52,941 nt of DNA, taken from CAMNAO01 sp045605145. GTDB taxonomy: Bacteria > Bacillota > Clostridia > Oscillospirales > Oscillospiraceae. Location: contig JAZUPH010000030.1 in the NCBI GenBank assembly GCA_045605145.1, positions 1-52,941 on the forward strand, in the 5' to 3' direction. Each line of letters begins with the position of its first letter. Position 1 is the first letter of the stretch. The notes beneath the pieces are model-generated. The model saw only the letters and a list, made by a program, of their open reading frames with translations, did no database searches and was not told the origin of the DNA. Below are positions 39,960 to 48,058 of the stretch, piece by piece. The position numbers and the translations under genes were made by a program.

Positions 39960-42230
39960 TCACAGCTTGTTGCGCTGGATCTTGCCGCTGATGGTCTTGG
40001 GAAGGCTCTCACGGAAGACGACCACACGGGGATACTTGTAGGGTGCCGTCCTCTTCTTGACATAGTTCTGGATCTCTTTCTTCAGGGCCTCGGTGGGCTC
40101 GGTGCCTTTGACAAGGACGATGCTGGCCTTGACCACCTGGCCGCGCACCTCGTCCGGCTGGGCGGATACGCCGCACTCGAGAACATAGGGCAGCTCCATT
40201 ATGACGCTTTCGATCTCGAAGGGGCCAATGCGGTAGCCGGAGGACTTGATAACATCGTCCACGCGGCCCACATACCAGAAGAAGCCGTCCTCATCCCGCC
40301 AGGCGGTGTCGCCGGTGTGGTAATAACCGTCGTGCCAGACCTCATGGGTCTTCTCCTCATCCCGGTAGTAGCCGGCGAACAGACCGCAGGGCACCTTGTC
40401 ACTGGTCTTTACCACGATCTCGCCGGTCTCACCGTCGGCAACGGGATTGCCGTCGTGATCCACGATGTCAATGTCGTAAAGGGGAGTGGGCTTGCCCATG
40501 GAGCCCAGCTTGTGGGTGCCGCCCATAAGGTTGGCGATGCACAGCGTCAGCTCGGTCTGGCCGAAGCCCTCCATGATCTGAAGGCCGGTGGCCTTTTCAA
40601 ACTGGCGGTACACCTCGGGGTTGAGCGCCTCACCCGCGGTGGTCATGTGCCGCACGGAGCTAAGATCGTAGGTGGAAATATCTTCCTTTATCATCATGCG
40701 TAGCATGGTGGGCGGTGCGCAGAAGGTGGTGATGCCGTATTTTGCGAACATGGGCAGGATGTCGGATGCATCGAAGCGGTCAAAGTCGTAGGTGAACACC
40801 GCGCCCTCACTGAGCCACTGACCGTAGAGCTTGCCCCAAAGCGCCTTGCCCCAGCCGGTGTCCGAGATGGTGAAGTGCAGACCGTCGTCGCTGACGCCGT
40901 GCCAGTATTTGGCGGTGATATAATGGCCGAGGGGATATGTATATGTATGTGCGGCGATCTTGGGATAGCCCGTGGTGCCGGAGGTGAAGAACATCAGCAT
41001 CAGATCGTTGCCGCAGGGAGTCTCCTCAGTGCGGTAGTAATGGGCGCTGTACAAGGGGAACTCGTCATCAAAGTCGTGCCAGCCCTCGCGGCTGCCGCCC
41101 ACCAGCACCTTCGTCTTAAGGGTGGGGCAGCTCTTCTCGGCCAGCTCCACCTGATGCGCCACGTCGCCGTCGGCGGTGCAGAGGATGGCGCTGACGCCCG
41201 CGGAGTTGAAGCGGTACTCAAAATCGTGCTCCTGCAGCTGATTGGTGGCGGGGATGGCGATGGCGCCCAGCTTGTGCAGGCCCACGATGGCAAACCAGAA
41301 CTGGTAATGGCGCTTTAAGACCAGCATGACCCTGTCGCCCTTTTTGATGCCCAGGGCCTTAAAGTAGTTGGCGCACTGGTTGGAGGCGCGCTTCATATCG
41401 TTGAAGGTAAAGCGGCGCTCGGTCTTGTCCCGGGAGATGTGGATCATTGCCAGCTTATCCGGATCGCGCTTTGCGATGGCGTCCACCACATCGAAGCCGA
41501 AGTTGAACTTATCCTCGTTGTGGAAATCGATCTTCTTAAGGGCGCCGTTGGCATCTTCCACGGTGGAGATGAACTGGGCGCTGACCAGCTTCCTGTCATC
41601 GGTGTGTACGGGCGGCACAACGGTCTCACGCGCCACATCGCTCTGATCCTCCTCACCGGGGAGGACAACGGCCACGAACAGACAGTCCTGCCCGTCAACG
41701 GCGATCATGCCGTGGGGCTCAGAGCTGTTGTAATAGATGCTGTCACCGGCGCTAAGATACTCCACATTGTCGCCGATCTGCACCTTAAGGCGGCCGGACA
41801 TGATAAAGTCAAACTCCTGTCCGGAGTGCTTTGCCAGGTGGATGGGTTTGTTCTGCAGCTCCTCGCTGTACTCATATTTTACCCAGTAGGGCTCGGCGAT
41901 CTTCCTGCGGAACATGGGCGCCAGGTTCTGGATGGTGATGCCGTCCTCCTTGGCGGTCTCCTGCCCCTGACCCTTGCGGGTCACGGTGTAGGAGGACAGC
42001 TTTGCGCTGCGTCCCTCCAGCAGGTCGGTCATGCCCACGCCGAAAGCCAGCGAGCACTTATGTATGAAGGTGAAGGGGAAATCCTGCTCCCCGGATTCGT
42101 ACTTAATATAATCTTCAAGGCTGACCTCGGCCTTGCGAGCCATTTCGGCCTGGCTAAAGCCGAAAATCTCACGCATCTCGCGAATTCGAACCGCAACCTC
42201 CAGTAATTTATCGGTCTGTGTCGATGCCAT
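39960..42230 (-). CDS. XRE-cupin-acyl-CoA synthetase fusion protein
   Basis: A 756-residue three-part protein. Residues about 10-65 form an XRE helix-turn-helix (FGFSQAEMARKAEVSLEDYI). Residues about 120-185 form a cupin (HSGQEFDFIMSGRLKVQIG and EPHGMIAVDG), as in small XRE-cupin regulators. Residues from about 225 on are an AMP-forming acyl-CoA ligase with FFTSGTTGYPK, EGFGQTE, HTGDTAWRDEDGF and the catalytic Lys in ISGKIQRNKL. It should activate a short carboxylic acid; the Ile T-box suggests 2-methylbutyrate. The ATG at 42230 follows AGGAGG. The regulatory domains could let the enzyme sense ligand and bind DNA. Confidence 0.9.
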   Translation of the reverse strand: MASTQTDKLLEVAVRIREMREIFGFSQAEMARKAEVSLEDYIKYESGEQDFPFTFIHKCSLAFGVGMTDLLEGRSAKLSSYTVTRKGQGQETAKEDGITIQNLAPMFRRKIAEPYWVKYEYSEELQNKPIHLAKHSGQEFDFIMSGRLKVQIGDNVEYLSAGDSIYYNSSEPHGMIAVDGQDCLFVAVVLPGEEDQSDVARETVVPPVHTDDRKLVSAQFISTVEDANGALKKIDFHNEDKFNFGFDVVDAIAKRDPDKLAMIHISRDKTERRFTFNDMKRASNQCANYFKALGIKKGDRVMLVLKRHYQFWFAIVGLHKLGAIAIPATNQLQEHDFEYRFNSAGVSAILCTADGDVAHQVELAEKSCPTLKTKVLVGGSREGWHDFDDEFPLYSAHYYRTEETPCGNDLMLMFFTSGTTGYPKIAAHTYTYPLGHYITAKYWHGVSDDGLHFTISDTGWGKALWGKLYGQWLSEGAVFTYDFDRFDASDILPMFAKYGITTFCAPPTMLRMMIKEDISTYDLSSVRHMTTAGEALNPEVYRQFEKATGLQIMEGFGQTELTLCIANLMGGTHKLGSMGKPTPLYDIDIVDHDGNPVADGETGEIVVKTSDKVPCGLFAGYYRDEEKTHEVWHDGYYHTGDTAWRDEDGFFWYVGRVDDVIKSSGYRIGPFEIESVIMELPYVLECGVSAQPDEVRGQVVKASIVLVKGTEPTEALKKEIQNYVKKRTAPYKYPRVVVFRESLPKTISGKIQRNKL

Positions 42231-42249
42231 AAAATCTGCCTCCTTCTTA

Positions 42250-42529
42250 GAAAATAAAAACACCCGTCTCATTCTTTGAGACGAGTGTGAAAAAACACAT
42301 CCGCGGTACCACTCAAATTGCAGTCAAAAACTGCCCCTCTTGGAGTCTGACAACCCCTATGCCTTTACGCAGCAATCACGGGAAACGTCTACTCAAGCGC
42401 ATCCGCTCTTTCGGGCTTCCGGCTCAGAAGTGATGGGTCACCTGGAATTCTGCTGTCGGCTCGCAGCAAACGCCGACTCTCTGAAAGCAAAGGTTCCGGA
42501 CCGTCTTCGTCACAGCCTTTGATGAAATT
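42250..42529 (-). promoter_or_regulatory. T-box leader, Ile specifier (AUC)
   Basis: On the minus strand: GAGTGGTACCGCGG (complement at 42301-42314) and a terminator (42261-42271 with 42277-42287) followed by TTTTTATTTT. Stem I has GACGAAGA on its 5' side and ends in CTGAGC. The codon six bases before GAGC is ATC (42432-42434), giving isoleucine. The antiterminator would form on uncharged tRNA-Ile and allow synthesis of the downstream synthetase. Confidence 0.9.
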
Positions 42530-42535
42530 ACCGCC

Positions 42536-42564
42536 ATTATAGTCCCGTGCAGGCGGATTGTCAA
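42536..42564 (-). promoter_or_regulatory. Promoter of the Ile T-box unit
   Basis: Perfect consensus on the minus strand: TTGACA (42559-42564), 17 bases and TATAAT (42536-42541). Confidence 0.92.
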
Positions 42565-42610
42565 GCGGCACTGTGCAATTATTTTGCTGATTTACTGCCT
42601 GAAAGCGGCC

Positions 42611-43654
42611 TCATTTATTTGCAAAAGCACCAAAACCGCCTGTCTGCCGCTGCGTGCCGTCATCAAGGATCCACAGCGCCTCCGCCCCGTCAATGCCTTC
42701 GATAAGCGCGGTGCCGTCGGCAAGGCTCATATTAAACAGCGCCGTGCTCAGGACATCCGCAAGCCCAGCGTCACCGCACAGTACCGTCACGGATTGATAC
42801 CCCCGGGCGGGCATCAGAGTGTCCGGGTCGATGATGTGGTGATAGCGCACGCCGTCCAGCTCAAAATAGCGCTGGTAGCTGCCGCTGGTGGCAAGGGCGC
42901 CGCCGGAAAGTCCCACAGTACAGGCGTAGGCGCCGTCGCTGCCGGCGTCGGGCTGCTGCACCCCCGCGACCCAGGCAGTTCCGTCGGGCTTTGCGCCCAC
43001 GGCGCTGATGTTGCCGCCGATCTCCAGCACATAATTCTCGCATCCCATGTCCCGCAGCACCCGGGCGGCCATCTGTGTGGCATAGCCCTTGGCCACCGCG
43101 CCCAGATCGAGGCTCATTTGGCTGTCGGCCAGATATATGGTGGAGTTTTCGGCGTCGATTATCACGTCCCCGATGCTGCAGTGCTGCGCCGCCGCCTGCA
43201 GCGCCGCCGTGTCGGGCAACGCGGCCGGGCCATCCTCGGCCGCTTCACGGCAGTCGTGCCATATGCTCAGCACCGCGCCCATGGCCACATTTACACTGCC
43301 GTCTGTCAGTTCATACATATCCACTGCGTACTGCACCAGCTCGATAAGCTCCGGCTGAACCGCCACCGGCGCAACACCTGCGTTGTCGTTGACGGTTTTC
43401 AGGTTGTTCATCCCGCTGTACTCGTGGTAAATATCGCTCATGCGGTGATAGCTTTTGAGCACATCTTCTGCCGCGGCGCAGGCCGCATCAAAACTCTTCC
43501 GGCTTGTGTCATAGCCGACGATACGGGACACGGTGTCGAAATATATATACCAGGTATGGGTAAATTTTGTGCTTTTTCCGCCGCAGCCGCCAAGGCACAG
43601 CATCAATGCCGCCAGCAGGCTCACAAGGCGCAGGGAATTGGGCTTAAATCTCAT
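42611..43654 (-). CDS. apbE: FAD:protein FMN transferase (ApbE), lipoprotein
   Basis: A 347-residue ApbE that transfers FMN from FAD to a threonine in target proteins such as RnfG and RnfD. A lipoprotein signal peptide ends in LCLGGC, so it is anchored outside the membrane, where the FMN domain of RnfG lies. Core motifs include HRMSDIYHEYSGMN, LDLGAVAKGYATQMA, EIGGNISAVG and HHIIDPDTLMPA. Start ATG 43654 is placed at the signal peptide, with GGTGAG upstream. The rnf operon in the same window provides its likely substrates. Confidence 0.93.
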   Translation of the reverse strand: MRFKPNSLRLVSLLAALMLCLGGCGGKSTKFTHTWYIYFDTVSRIVGYDTSRKSFDAACAAAEDVLKSYHRMSDIYHEYSGMNNLKTVNDNAGVAPVAVQPELIELVQYAVDMYELTDGSVNVAMGAVLSIWHDCREAAEDGPAALPDTAALQAAAQHCSIGDVIIDAENSTIYLADSQMSLDLGAVAKGYATQMAARVLRDMGCENYVLEIGGNISAVGAKPDGTAWVAGVQQPDAGSDGAYACTVGLSGGALATSGSYQRYFELDGVRYHHIIDPDTLMPARGYQSVTVLCGDAGLADVLSTALFNMSLADGTALIEGIDGAEALWILDDGTQRQTGGFGAFANK

Positions 43655-43695
43655 TGTCTCACCGTTTTGTTGGGATTTTCCTCTGTTCTTAATTA

Positions 43696-43724
43696 ACACT
43701 AAAGCAAAACGGTGAAAATTGCAA
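43696..43724 (-). promoter_or_regulatory. Candidate promoter of apbE
   Basis: On the minus strand: TTGCAA (43719-43724), 17 bases and TAGTGT (43696-43701). The -10 box is weak. Confidence 0.35.
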
Positions 43725-43742
43725 TAGCTGCGGCAAAATATG

Positions 43743-44816
43743 TCATCCGGACGGCGTCTTCCACAGGCGCAGCACGCCGGTGTCGTTCATCTCCTTTAAG
43801 ATCACAAGCCCCAGGGGGAAGCCGATAAGCCCCAGCACGCCCACAAAGCGCCATCCGCCATAGGCGGCCATCAGTGCCGCGGCGGGGTTTACGCCGGAAT
43901 GGTGTCCCACAAGGCGCGGCTCAAGCACGGCGCGCAGACCCAGACACAACAGCCATACCGCCGCGATCATTGCCGCCTTGCCGCCCGCACCGCCCACCGC
44001 GGTCCACAGGGCCCAGGGTACGAACACGATGCCCACGCCCAAAAGCGGCAGCGCGTCCACCAGTGCGGTGAGAAATGCCAGCAGCAGGGGCGAATCCACA
44101 CCCAGCAGCAAAAAGGCCACCAGCACCAGCACGAACATTATCCCGCTCATTGTCAGCTGAGCGCGCAGCCATTTGCCGAAGCCGCAGCGCATCGCCGATA
44201 CAAACTCGCCCGCCCGCTGACGCCATCTGTCGGGCAGCTGACACACAATGAATTTTGCGATCGTTGGGTAGGCCGCGCTGATAAAGTACACGCTGACCGC
44301 ATAGGCTGCAGTGAAGAGAGCAACAGACGGCAGCTTTGCCACAACATGACTCAGCGCCCCGATAAGCCGCGCCGATATCTCACCGGGGAGCAGGGCGGCG
44401 CGCTGTGCAATACTCTCCTGGGCTGCGGCGATATACTGCCTCAGCTGTGACGGAGCCGCCGCCACAAGCTCATCGGCATAGCTCTGTACAGACTGCAGCA
44501 GCGACGGGAGGAAGGCCAGCTTCTCCGGCAGTTTTTCTGCCAGACCCGCCAGCTCCCAAAATGCGCGGCTGACCAGAAGCGCCGCTATACCCACCACCGA
44601 CAGCAGCACCACCGTGCTGCACAGCACTGCGGCGAACCTGCGGTGGATGCGGAATTTTTCCGTCATCTGCAGGATCACCGGCTCCGTTAGGGTCGCCGTC
44701 AGCCAGGCCAGCAGAAAGGGGGCGAAGGCCCCCAGCAGATAGCGCAGCGTCAGCCACACCAGCAGCACCGTAAGAATGAATTTCACAAGTTTTGTAAAAA
44801 AGTCCCGGTTCTCCAC
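43743..44816 (-). CDS. AI-2E family/YtvI-like integral membrane protein
   Basis: A 357-residue membrane protein of the AI-2E transporter (UPF0118) family with about seven to eight helices. The conserved C-terminal half is visible: FVLVLVAFLLLGVDSPLLLAF, DALPLLGVGIVFVPWALW and LEPRLVGHHSGVNPAAALMAAY. Its length and style match the sporulation protein YtvI, so a role in sporulation is possible, although no other sporulation gene is here. The start is a GTG (44816). It lies upstream of apbE on the same strand. Confidence 0.8.
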   Translation of the reverse strand: MENRDFFTKLVKFILTVLLVWLTLRYLLGAFAPFLLAWLTATLTEPVILQMTEKFRIHRRFAAVLCSTVVLLSVVGIAALLVSRAFWELAGLAEKLPEKLAFLPSLLQSVQSYADELVAAAPSQLRQYIAAAQESIAQRAALLPGEISARLIGALSHVVAKLPSVALFTAAYAVSVYFISAAYPTIAKFIVCQLPDRWRQRAGEFVSAMRCGFGKWLRAQLTMSGIMFVLVLVAFLLLGVDSPLLLAFLTALVDALPLLGVGIVFVPWALWTAVGGAGGKAAMIAAVWLLCLGLRAVLEPRLVGHHSGVNPAAALMAAYGGWRFVGVLGLIGFPLGLVILKEMNDTGVLRLWKTPSG

Positions 44817-44877
44817 TGCCCTTGCCCCTTCAACATAAAAATCATGTTCCTGCCGCCCTATTTTGTTGTAAAAGTCA

Positions 44878-44906
44878 TTGAAACGGGGGCGGCATTATGT
44901 TAGAAT
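44878..44906 (+). promoter_or_regulatory. Promoter of hom
   Basis: TTGAAA (44878-44883), 17 bases and TAGAAT (44901-44906), about 105 bases before the start codon. The leader shows small hairpins but no riboswitch or T-box that I recognise. Confidence 0.6.
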
Positions 44907-45011
44907 GACTTTAACTATCGTCCGATATTGTGTCGGTACATATCAACCCTGACATTATTCCCGGTAAATGCCCGATATATCCGGCATATTCCGTTAAAAG
45001 GAGTTATTCTG

Positions 45012-46202
45012 ATGGTCAAAGTTGCAATACTTGGATTCGGCACCGTCGGCGGCGGCGCGGCCGAAGTGCTGACCGACAGCAAGGAAGCCATCCTGCAAGC
45101 CACCGGCGAAGATATAGAGCTTAAATATATTCTGGACCTGCGTGATTTTGAGGGCAGCCCCTATGCCCACCTTGTGACGAAGGATTTCACCCTCATCGAG
45201 AACGATCCCGAGGTCAGCATCGTGATGGAGACTATCGGCGGCGTGGGCGCGGCCTATGAGTTTACCCGCCGCTGCCTTGCGGCCGGGAAGAGCGTGGTCA
45301 GCTCCAATAAAGAGCTGGTGGCGGCCCACGGGCCTGAGCTGATGTCCATCGCCCGCCGGAACAACTGCGCGTATATGTTTGAGGCCAGTGTGGGCGGCGG
45401 CATCCCCGTCCTCCACCCCATAATCCAGTGCATGACGGCAAATCGCATTAAAGAGGTCTACGGCATCATAAACGGCACCACGAACTACATCCTCACCCAG
45501 ATGTTCAAAAACGGGCAGAGCTATGCCGACGCCCTTGCCGATGCCCAGCGGCTTGGTTATGCCGAGCGCGACCCCTCCGCCGATGTGGACGGGCACGACG
45601 CCTGCCGCAAGATCTGTATTTTGTCCGCGCTGTGCTATGGAAAGCATATTGATGTCAGCACCGTACCCACCGAGGGTATCAGGAACATTTCCGAAGAGGA
45701 TATCGCCCTTGCCGGGGCGGCGGGATATGAAATAAAGCTCCTGGGTCACAGCTTCTGTGAGGATGAAAACGGGCGCACCGCCGTGTATGTCGCACCCCAT
45801 CTGGTGGCCAGGGACAACGTGCTGGCCGGCGTCAGCGGCGTTATCAACGGCATTGTCCTGCGGGGCAATAACGTGGGCGACGTGCTGTTTTCCGGTGCGG
45901 GCGCCGGAAAGCTCCCCACCGCCAGTGCCGTGATGAGCGATGTTATCGAGATAATGCGCAACCCCGGCCCCGCTGGGAAGCCCTTCTGGTCGGCGGAGGA
46001 TCCGGCGGTCACCGTGCCGGAGGATGAGATCGTCAGCCGCTGGTTCGTCAGCCTTGATGAAAGCACCCCGCTTCCCCAGGGTACCGAAGCCGCTGCGCGG
46101 ATCGAAGGCCGTTACGCAGTCCTCACCCCCGCCATGGACCGCAAGGAACTTGAAAAACTTACCGCAGGCCGCGGCCTGTCAATGTACCGTCTCCTCGACT
46201 GA
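45012..46202 (+). CDS. hom: Homoserine dehydrogenase
   Basis: A 396-residue NAD(P)-dependent enzyme that reduces aspartate semialdehyde to homoserine for Thr and Met synthesis. It begins with the Rossmann motif GFGTVGGG, continues with the nucleotide/substrate segment SSNKELVAAHG, EASVGGGIPV and INGTTNYILTQM, and has the catalytic region YAERDPSADVDGHDACRK. The C-terminus has a shortened ACT-like region. AAGGAG precedes the ATG at 45012, and 28 upstream in-frame codons are rejected. Aspartokinase follows after 53 bases. Confidence 0.95.
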   Translation: MVKVAILGFGTVGGGAAEVLTDSKEAILQATGEDIELKYILDLRDFEGSPYAHLVTKDFTLIENDPEVSIVMETIGGVGAAYEFTRRCLAAGKSVVSSNKELVAAHGPELMSIARRNNCAYMFEASVGGGIPVLHPIIQCMTANRIKEVYGIINGTTNYILTQMFKNGQSYADALADAQRLGYAERDPSADVDGHDACRKICILSALCYGKHIDVSTVPTEGIRNISEEDIALAGAAGYEIKLLGHSFCEDENGRTAVYVAPHLVARDNVLAGVSGVINGIVLRGNNVGDVLFSGAGAGKLPTASAVMSDVIEIMRNPGPAGKPFWSAEDPAVTVPEDEIVSRWFVSLDESTPLPQGTEAAARIEGRYAVLTPAMDRKELEKLTAGRGLSMYRLLD

Positions 46203-46255
46203 CATATAATATAAGGGGACGGGATTGCCGCCCCACTATCGTCGGAGGGACAAAT

Positions 46256-46987
46256 ATGTCTTTGATCGTAATGAAATTCGGAGGAAGCTCCGTAGCAAAT
46301 AAAGACCGCATCGTCCATGTTGCAGGACTGATAGCGGAGGAATATAAAAAGGGCAATGATGTCGTGGTGGTGCTCTCCGCACAGGGCGATACCACCGATG
46401 ATCTTATTGCAAAGGCAAATGAGATAAGCTCCGCGCCTCCCGCCCGCGAGATGGATATGCTGCTGTCCGCGGGTGAGCAGATGTCCATTGCGCTGATGGC
46501 CATGCAACTGGATCTGATGGGCTTCCCCGCCGTGTCCCTTCTGGGCTGGCAGGCGGGCATCACCACCAATGACCGCCACACCAGTGCGCGGATAAAGGAT
46601 ATAAGCGGCGCGCGCATCAGGGAAGAGCTGCAAAACCGCAGGATCGTTCTTGTTGCCGGCTTCCAGGGTGTGGATCCACGGGGCGATGTGACCACCCTTG
46701 GCCGCGGCGGCAGCGATACCACCGCCGTTGCGGTGGCGGCAGCGCTGCGTGCCGATGAGTGCCGCATCTATACGGATGTGGACGGCGTGTATAATGAGGA
46801 TCCCCGCCGCTATCCCAACGCCGTGAAGTATGACACCATCTCCTATGATGATATGCTGGATCTTGCCCACGAGGGCGCGCAGGTGCTCCACGACAGGAGC
46901 GTGCAGATGGCAAAGCGCTACTCGGTGAAGCTGGAGGTGCTTTCCAGTTTTGAGGCGACGCCCGGCACCGTGGTGTTCGGCGACTGA
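46256..46987 (+). CDS. Aspartokinase catalytic domain without ACT domains
   Basis: A 243-residue protein covering only the amino-acid-kinase domain of aspartokinase: KFGGSSVAN at the start, FQGVDPRGDVTTLGRGGSDTTA, YTDVDGVYNEDPR and HEGAQVLHDRSVQMAKRY. Usual aspartokinases continue for about 160 residues with two ACT domains that bind Lys or Thr; here the stop comes right after GTVVFGD. It would phosphorylate aspartate without classical feedback. The frame is intact, and GGAGG precedes the ATG. It is probably in an operon with hom. Confidence 0.88.
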   Translation: MSLIVMKFGGSSVANKDRIVHVAGLIAEEYKKGNDVVVVLSAQGDTTDDLIAKANEISSAPPAREMDMLLSAGEQMSIALMAMQLDLMGFPAVSLLGWQAGITTNDRHTSARIKDISGARIREELQNRRIVLVAGFQGVDPRGDVTTLGRGGSDTTAVAVAAALRADECRIYTDVDGVYNEDPRRYPNAVKYDTISYDDMLDLAHEGAQVLHDRSVQMAKRYSVKLEVLSSFEATPGTVVFGD

Positions 46988-47007
46988 GAACAAATTGGCT
47001 AATACAA

Positions 47008-47043
47008 AAATCCCCTGCCGACACGCGGCAGGGGATTTATTGC
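47008..47043. terminator. Terminator after the aspartokinase gene
   Basis: A 13-bp stem (47008-47020 with 47026-47038) with an ACACG loop. An almost identical hairpin recurs at 48015-48043. Confidence 0.8.
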
Positions 47044-47078
47044 GTTTTGGGAGTAATTAAAAAATAATCTCAAAGCTA

Positions 47079-47139
47079 TTGACAACTATATCGACAGACG
47101 ATATAATGAAATTACGATATATCGGCGCACGATATATCG
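47079..47139 (+). promoter_or_regulatory. Promoter and CGATATA operator cluster of padR
   Basis: The promoter TTGACA (47079-47084), 17 bases, TATAAT (47102-47107) is overlapped by the dyad TATATCG-N5-CGATATA (47087-47105). Two copies of the palindrome CGATATATCG (47115-47124 and 47130-47139) follow. This arrangement suggests tight autorepression by the PadR protein. Confidence 0.75.
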
Positions 47140-47168
47140 TGAGTCTGAGTATTACAGGAGGGGATCGG

Positions 47169-47486
47169 GTGAGCGAGAGCATAGCATTGACCGAGTCCAC
47201 ATATTACATATTGCTGTCACTGTATCAGCCGCGGCACGGCTACGGCATCATGCAGCAGGCGGAGCAGCTGTCGGGCGGTCGGGTACGCCTTGCGGCCGGC
47301 ACACTTTACGGCGCGCTGGGTGCTCTGTGTGAAAAGGGCTGGATAATCCCCGTGTTGTCGCAGGAGGACAGCCGAAAGAAGGAATACAGGCTGACAGACA
47401 GGGGGCTGTCCGTGCTGAAAAATGAGCTGGCGCGCCTGCGCCAGCTGGTGGAAAACGGCGAAATGATACTAAAGGAGGAACTGTGA
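47169..47486 (+). CDS. PadR-family transcriptional regulator
   Basis: A 105-residue winged-helix regulator of the short PadR type: LTESTYYILLSLYQPRHGYGIMQQ, then LAAGTLYGALGALCEKGWI (recognition helix and wing) and a C-terminal dimerisation helix. The GTG at 47169 is chosen because AGGAGGGG is correctly spaced before it; upstream codons overlap the operators. The next gene encodes a DUF2812 membrane protein, its usual partner, and overlaps by one base. Confidence 0.9.
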   Translation: MSESIALTESTYYILLSLYQPRHGYGIMQQAEQLSGGRVRLAAGTLYGALGALCEKGWIIPVLSQEDSRKKEYRLTDRGLSVLKNELARLRQLVENGEMILKEEL

Positions 47487-47995
47487 TGGTCGAGCGTAAA
47501 AAGCTGCGCAAGGTGTTCTATGCGTGGGACTTTGAAAAAGAGGAGCAGTGGCTCAATGCCATGGCGCAGTCCGGCTGGCTGCTGGATGAAGTGGGCTTCT
47601 GTGTTTATTACTTCGTCCCCTGTCAGCCCGGGGAGTACACCATACGCCTTGAAATGCGTGAGCAGGACGAAGCGTACATAAATTTTATGGCGGAGACCGG
47701 CGCCGAGTATCTGGGCCGGGTGGTAAAGTGGATATATTTCCGCAAGCATATACGCTACGGTCCGTTTGACATTTTCTCCGACATAGATTCAAGAATTGCC
47801 CATCTTAAGAAAATCGCCAAAATGCTGGCGGGGGCCGGCGGCGCCAATCTGATCATAGGCATTGGAAACTCATTGAACCCCGTGCTGGCAATAGGCTGGA
47901 TAAACCTGCTGTGTGCCACATTTTTGATGTACAGTCTGGGCCGTTTCCATGGCAAGCTGGAAGCGCTGGAACGGGATCGCAGTCTTATGGAGTGA
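47486..47995 (+). CDS. DUF2812 domain membrane protein
   Basis: A 169-residue protein. The N-terminal DUF2812 region has FYAWDFEKEEQWLNAMAQSGWLL and the conserved EYTIRLEM strand. Two hydrophobic helices follow at about residues 118-155. The function is unknown. The family is routinely encoded after a PadR regulator, as here, and is often induced by membrane stress or drugs. The ATG overlaps the padR stop (TGATG). Confidence 0.85.
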   Translation: MVERKKLRKVFYAWDFEKEEQWLNAMAQSGWLLDEVGFCVYYFVPCQPGEYTIRLEMREQDEAYINFMAETGAEYLGRVVKWIYFRKHIRYGPFDIFSDIDSRIAHLKKIAKMLAGAGGANLIIGIGNSLNPVLAIGWINLLCATFLMYSLGRFHGKLEALERDRSLME

Positions 47996-48014
47996 TCCGG
48001 ACGCATAAGTGAAA

Positions 48015-48048
48015 AATCCCCTGCCGACACACGGCAGGGGATTATTTT
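48015..48048. terminator. Shared terminator of DUF2812 and glyA genes
   Basis: A 12-bp stem (48015-48026 with 48032-48043) with an ACACA loop. T-rich flanks lie on both strands between convergent genes. It is nearly identical to the hairpin at 47008-47038. Confidence 0.85.
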
Positions 48049-48058
48049 GCATTTTACA

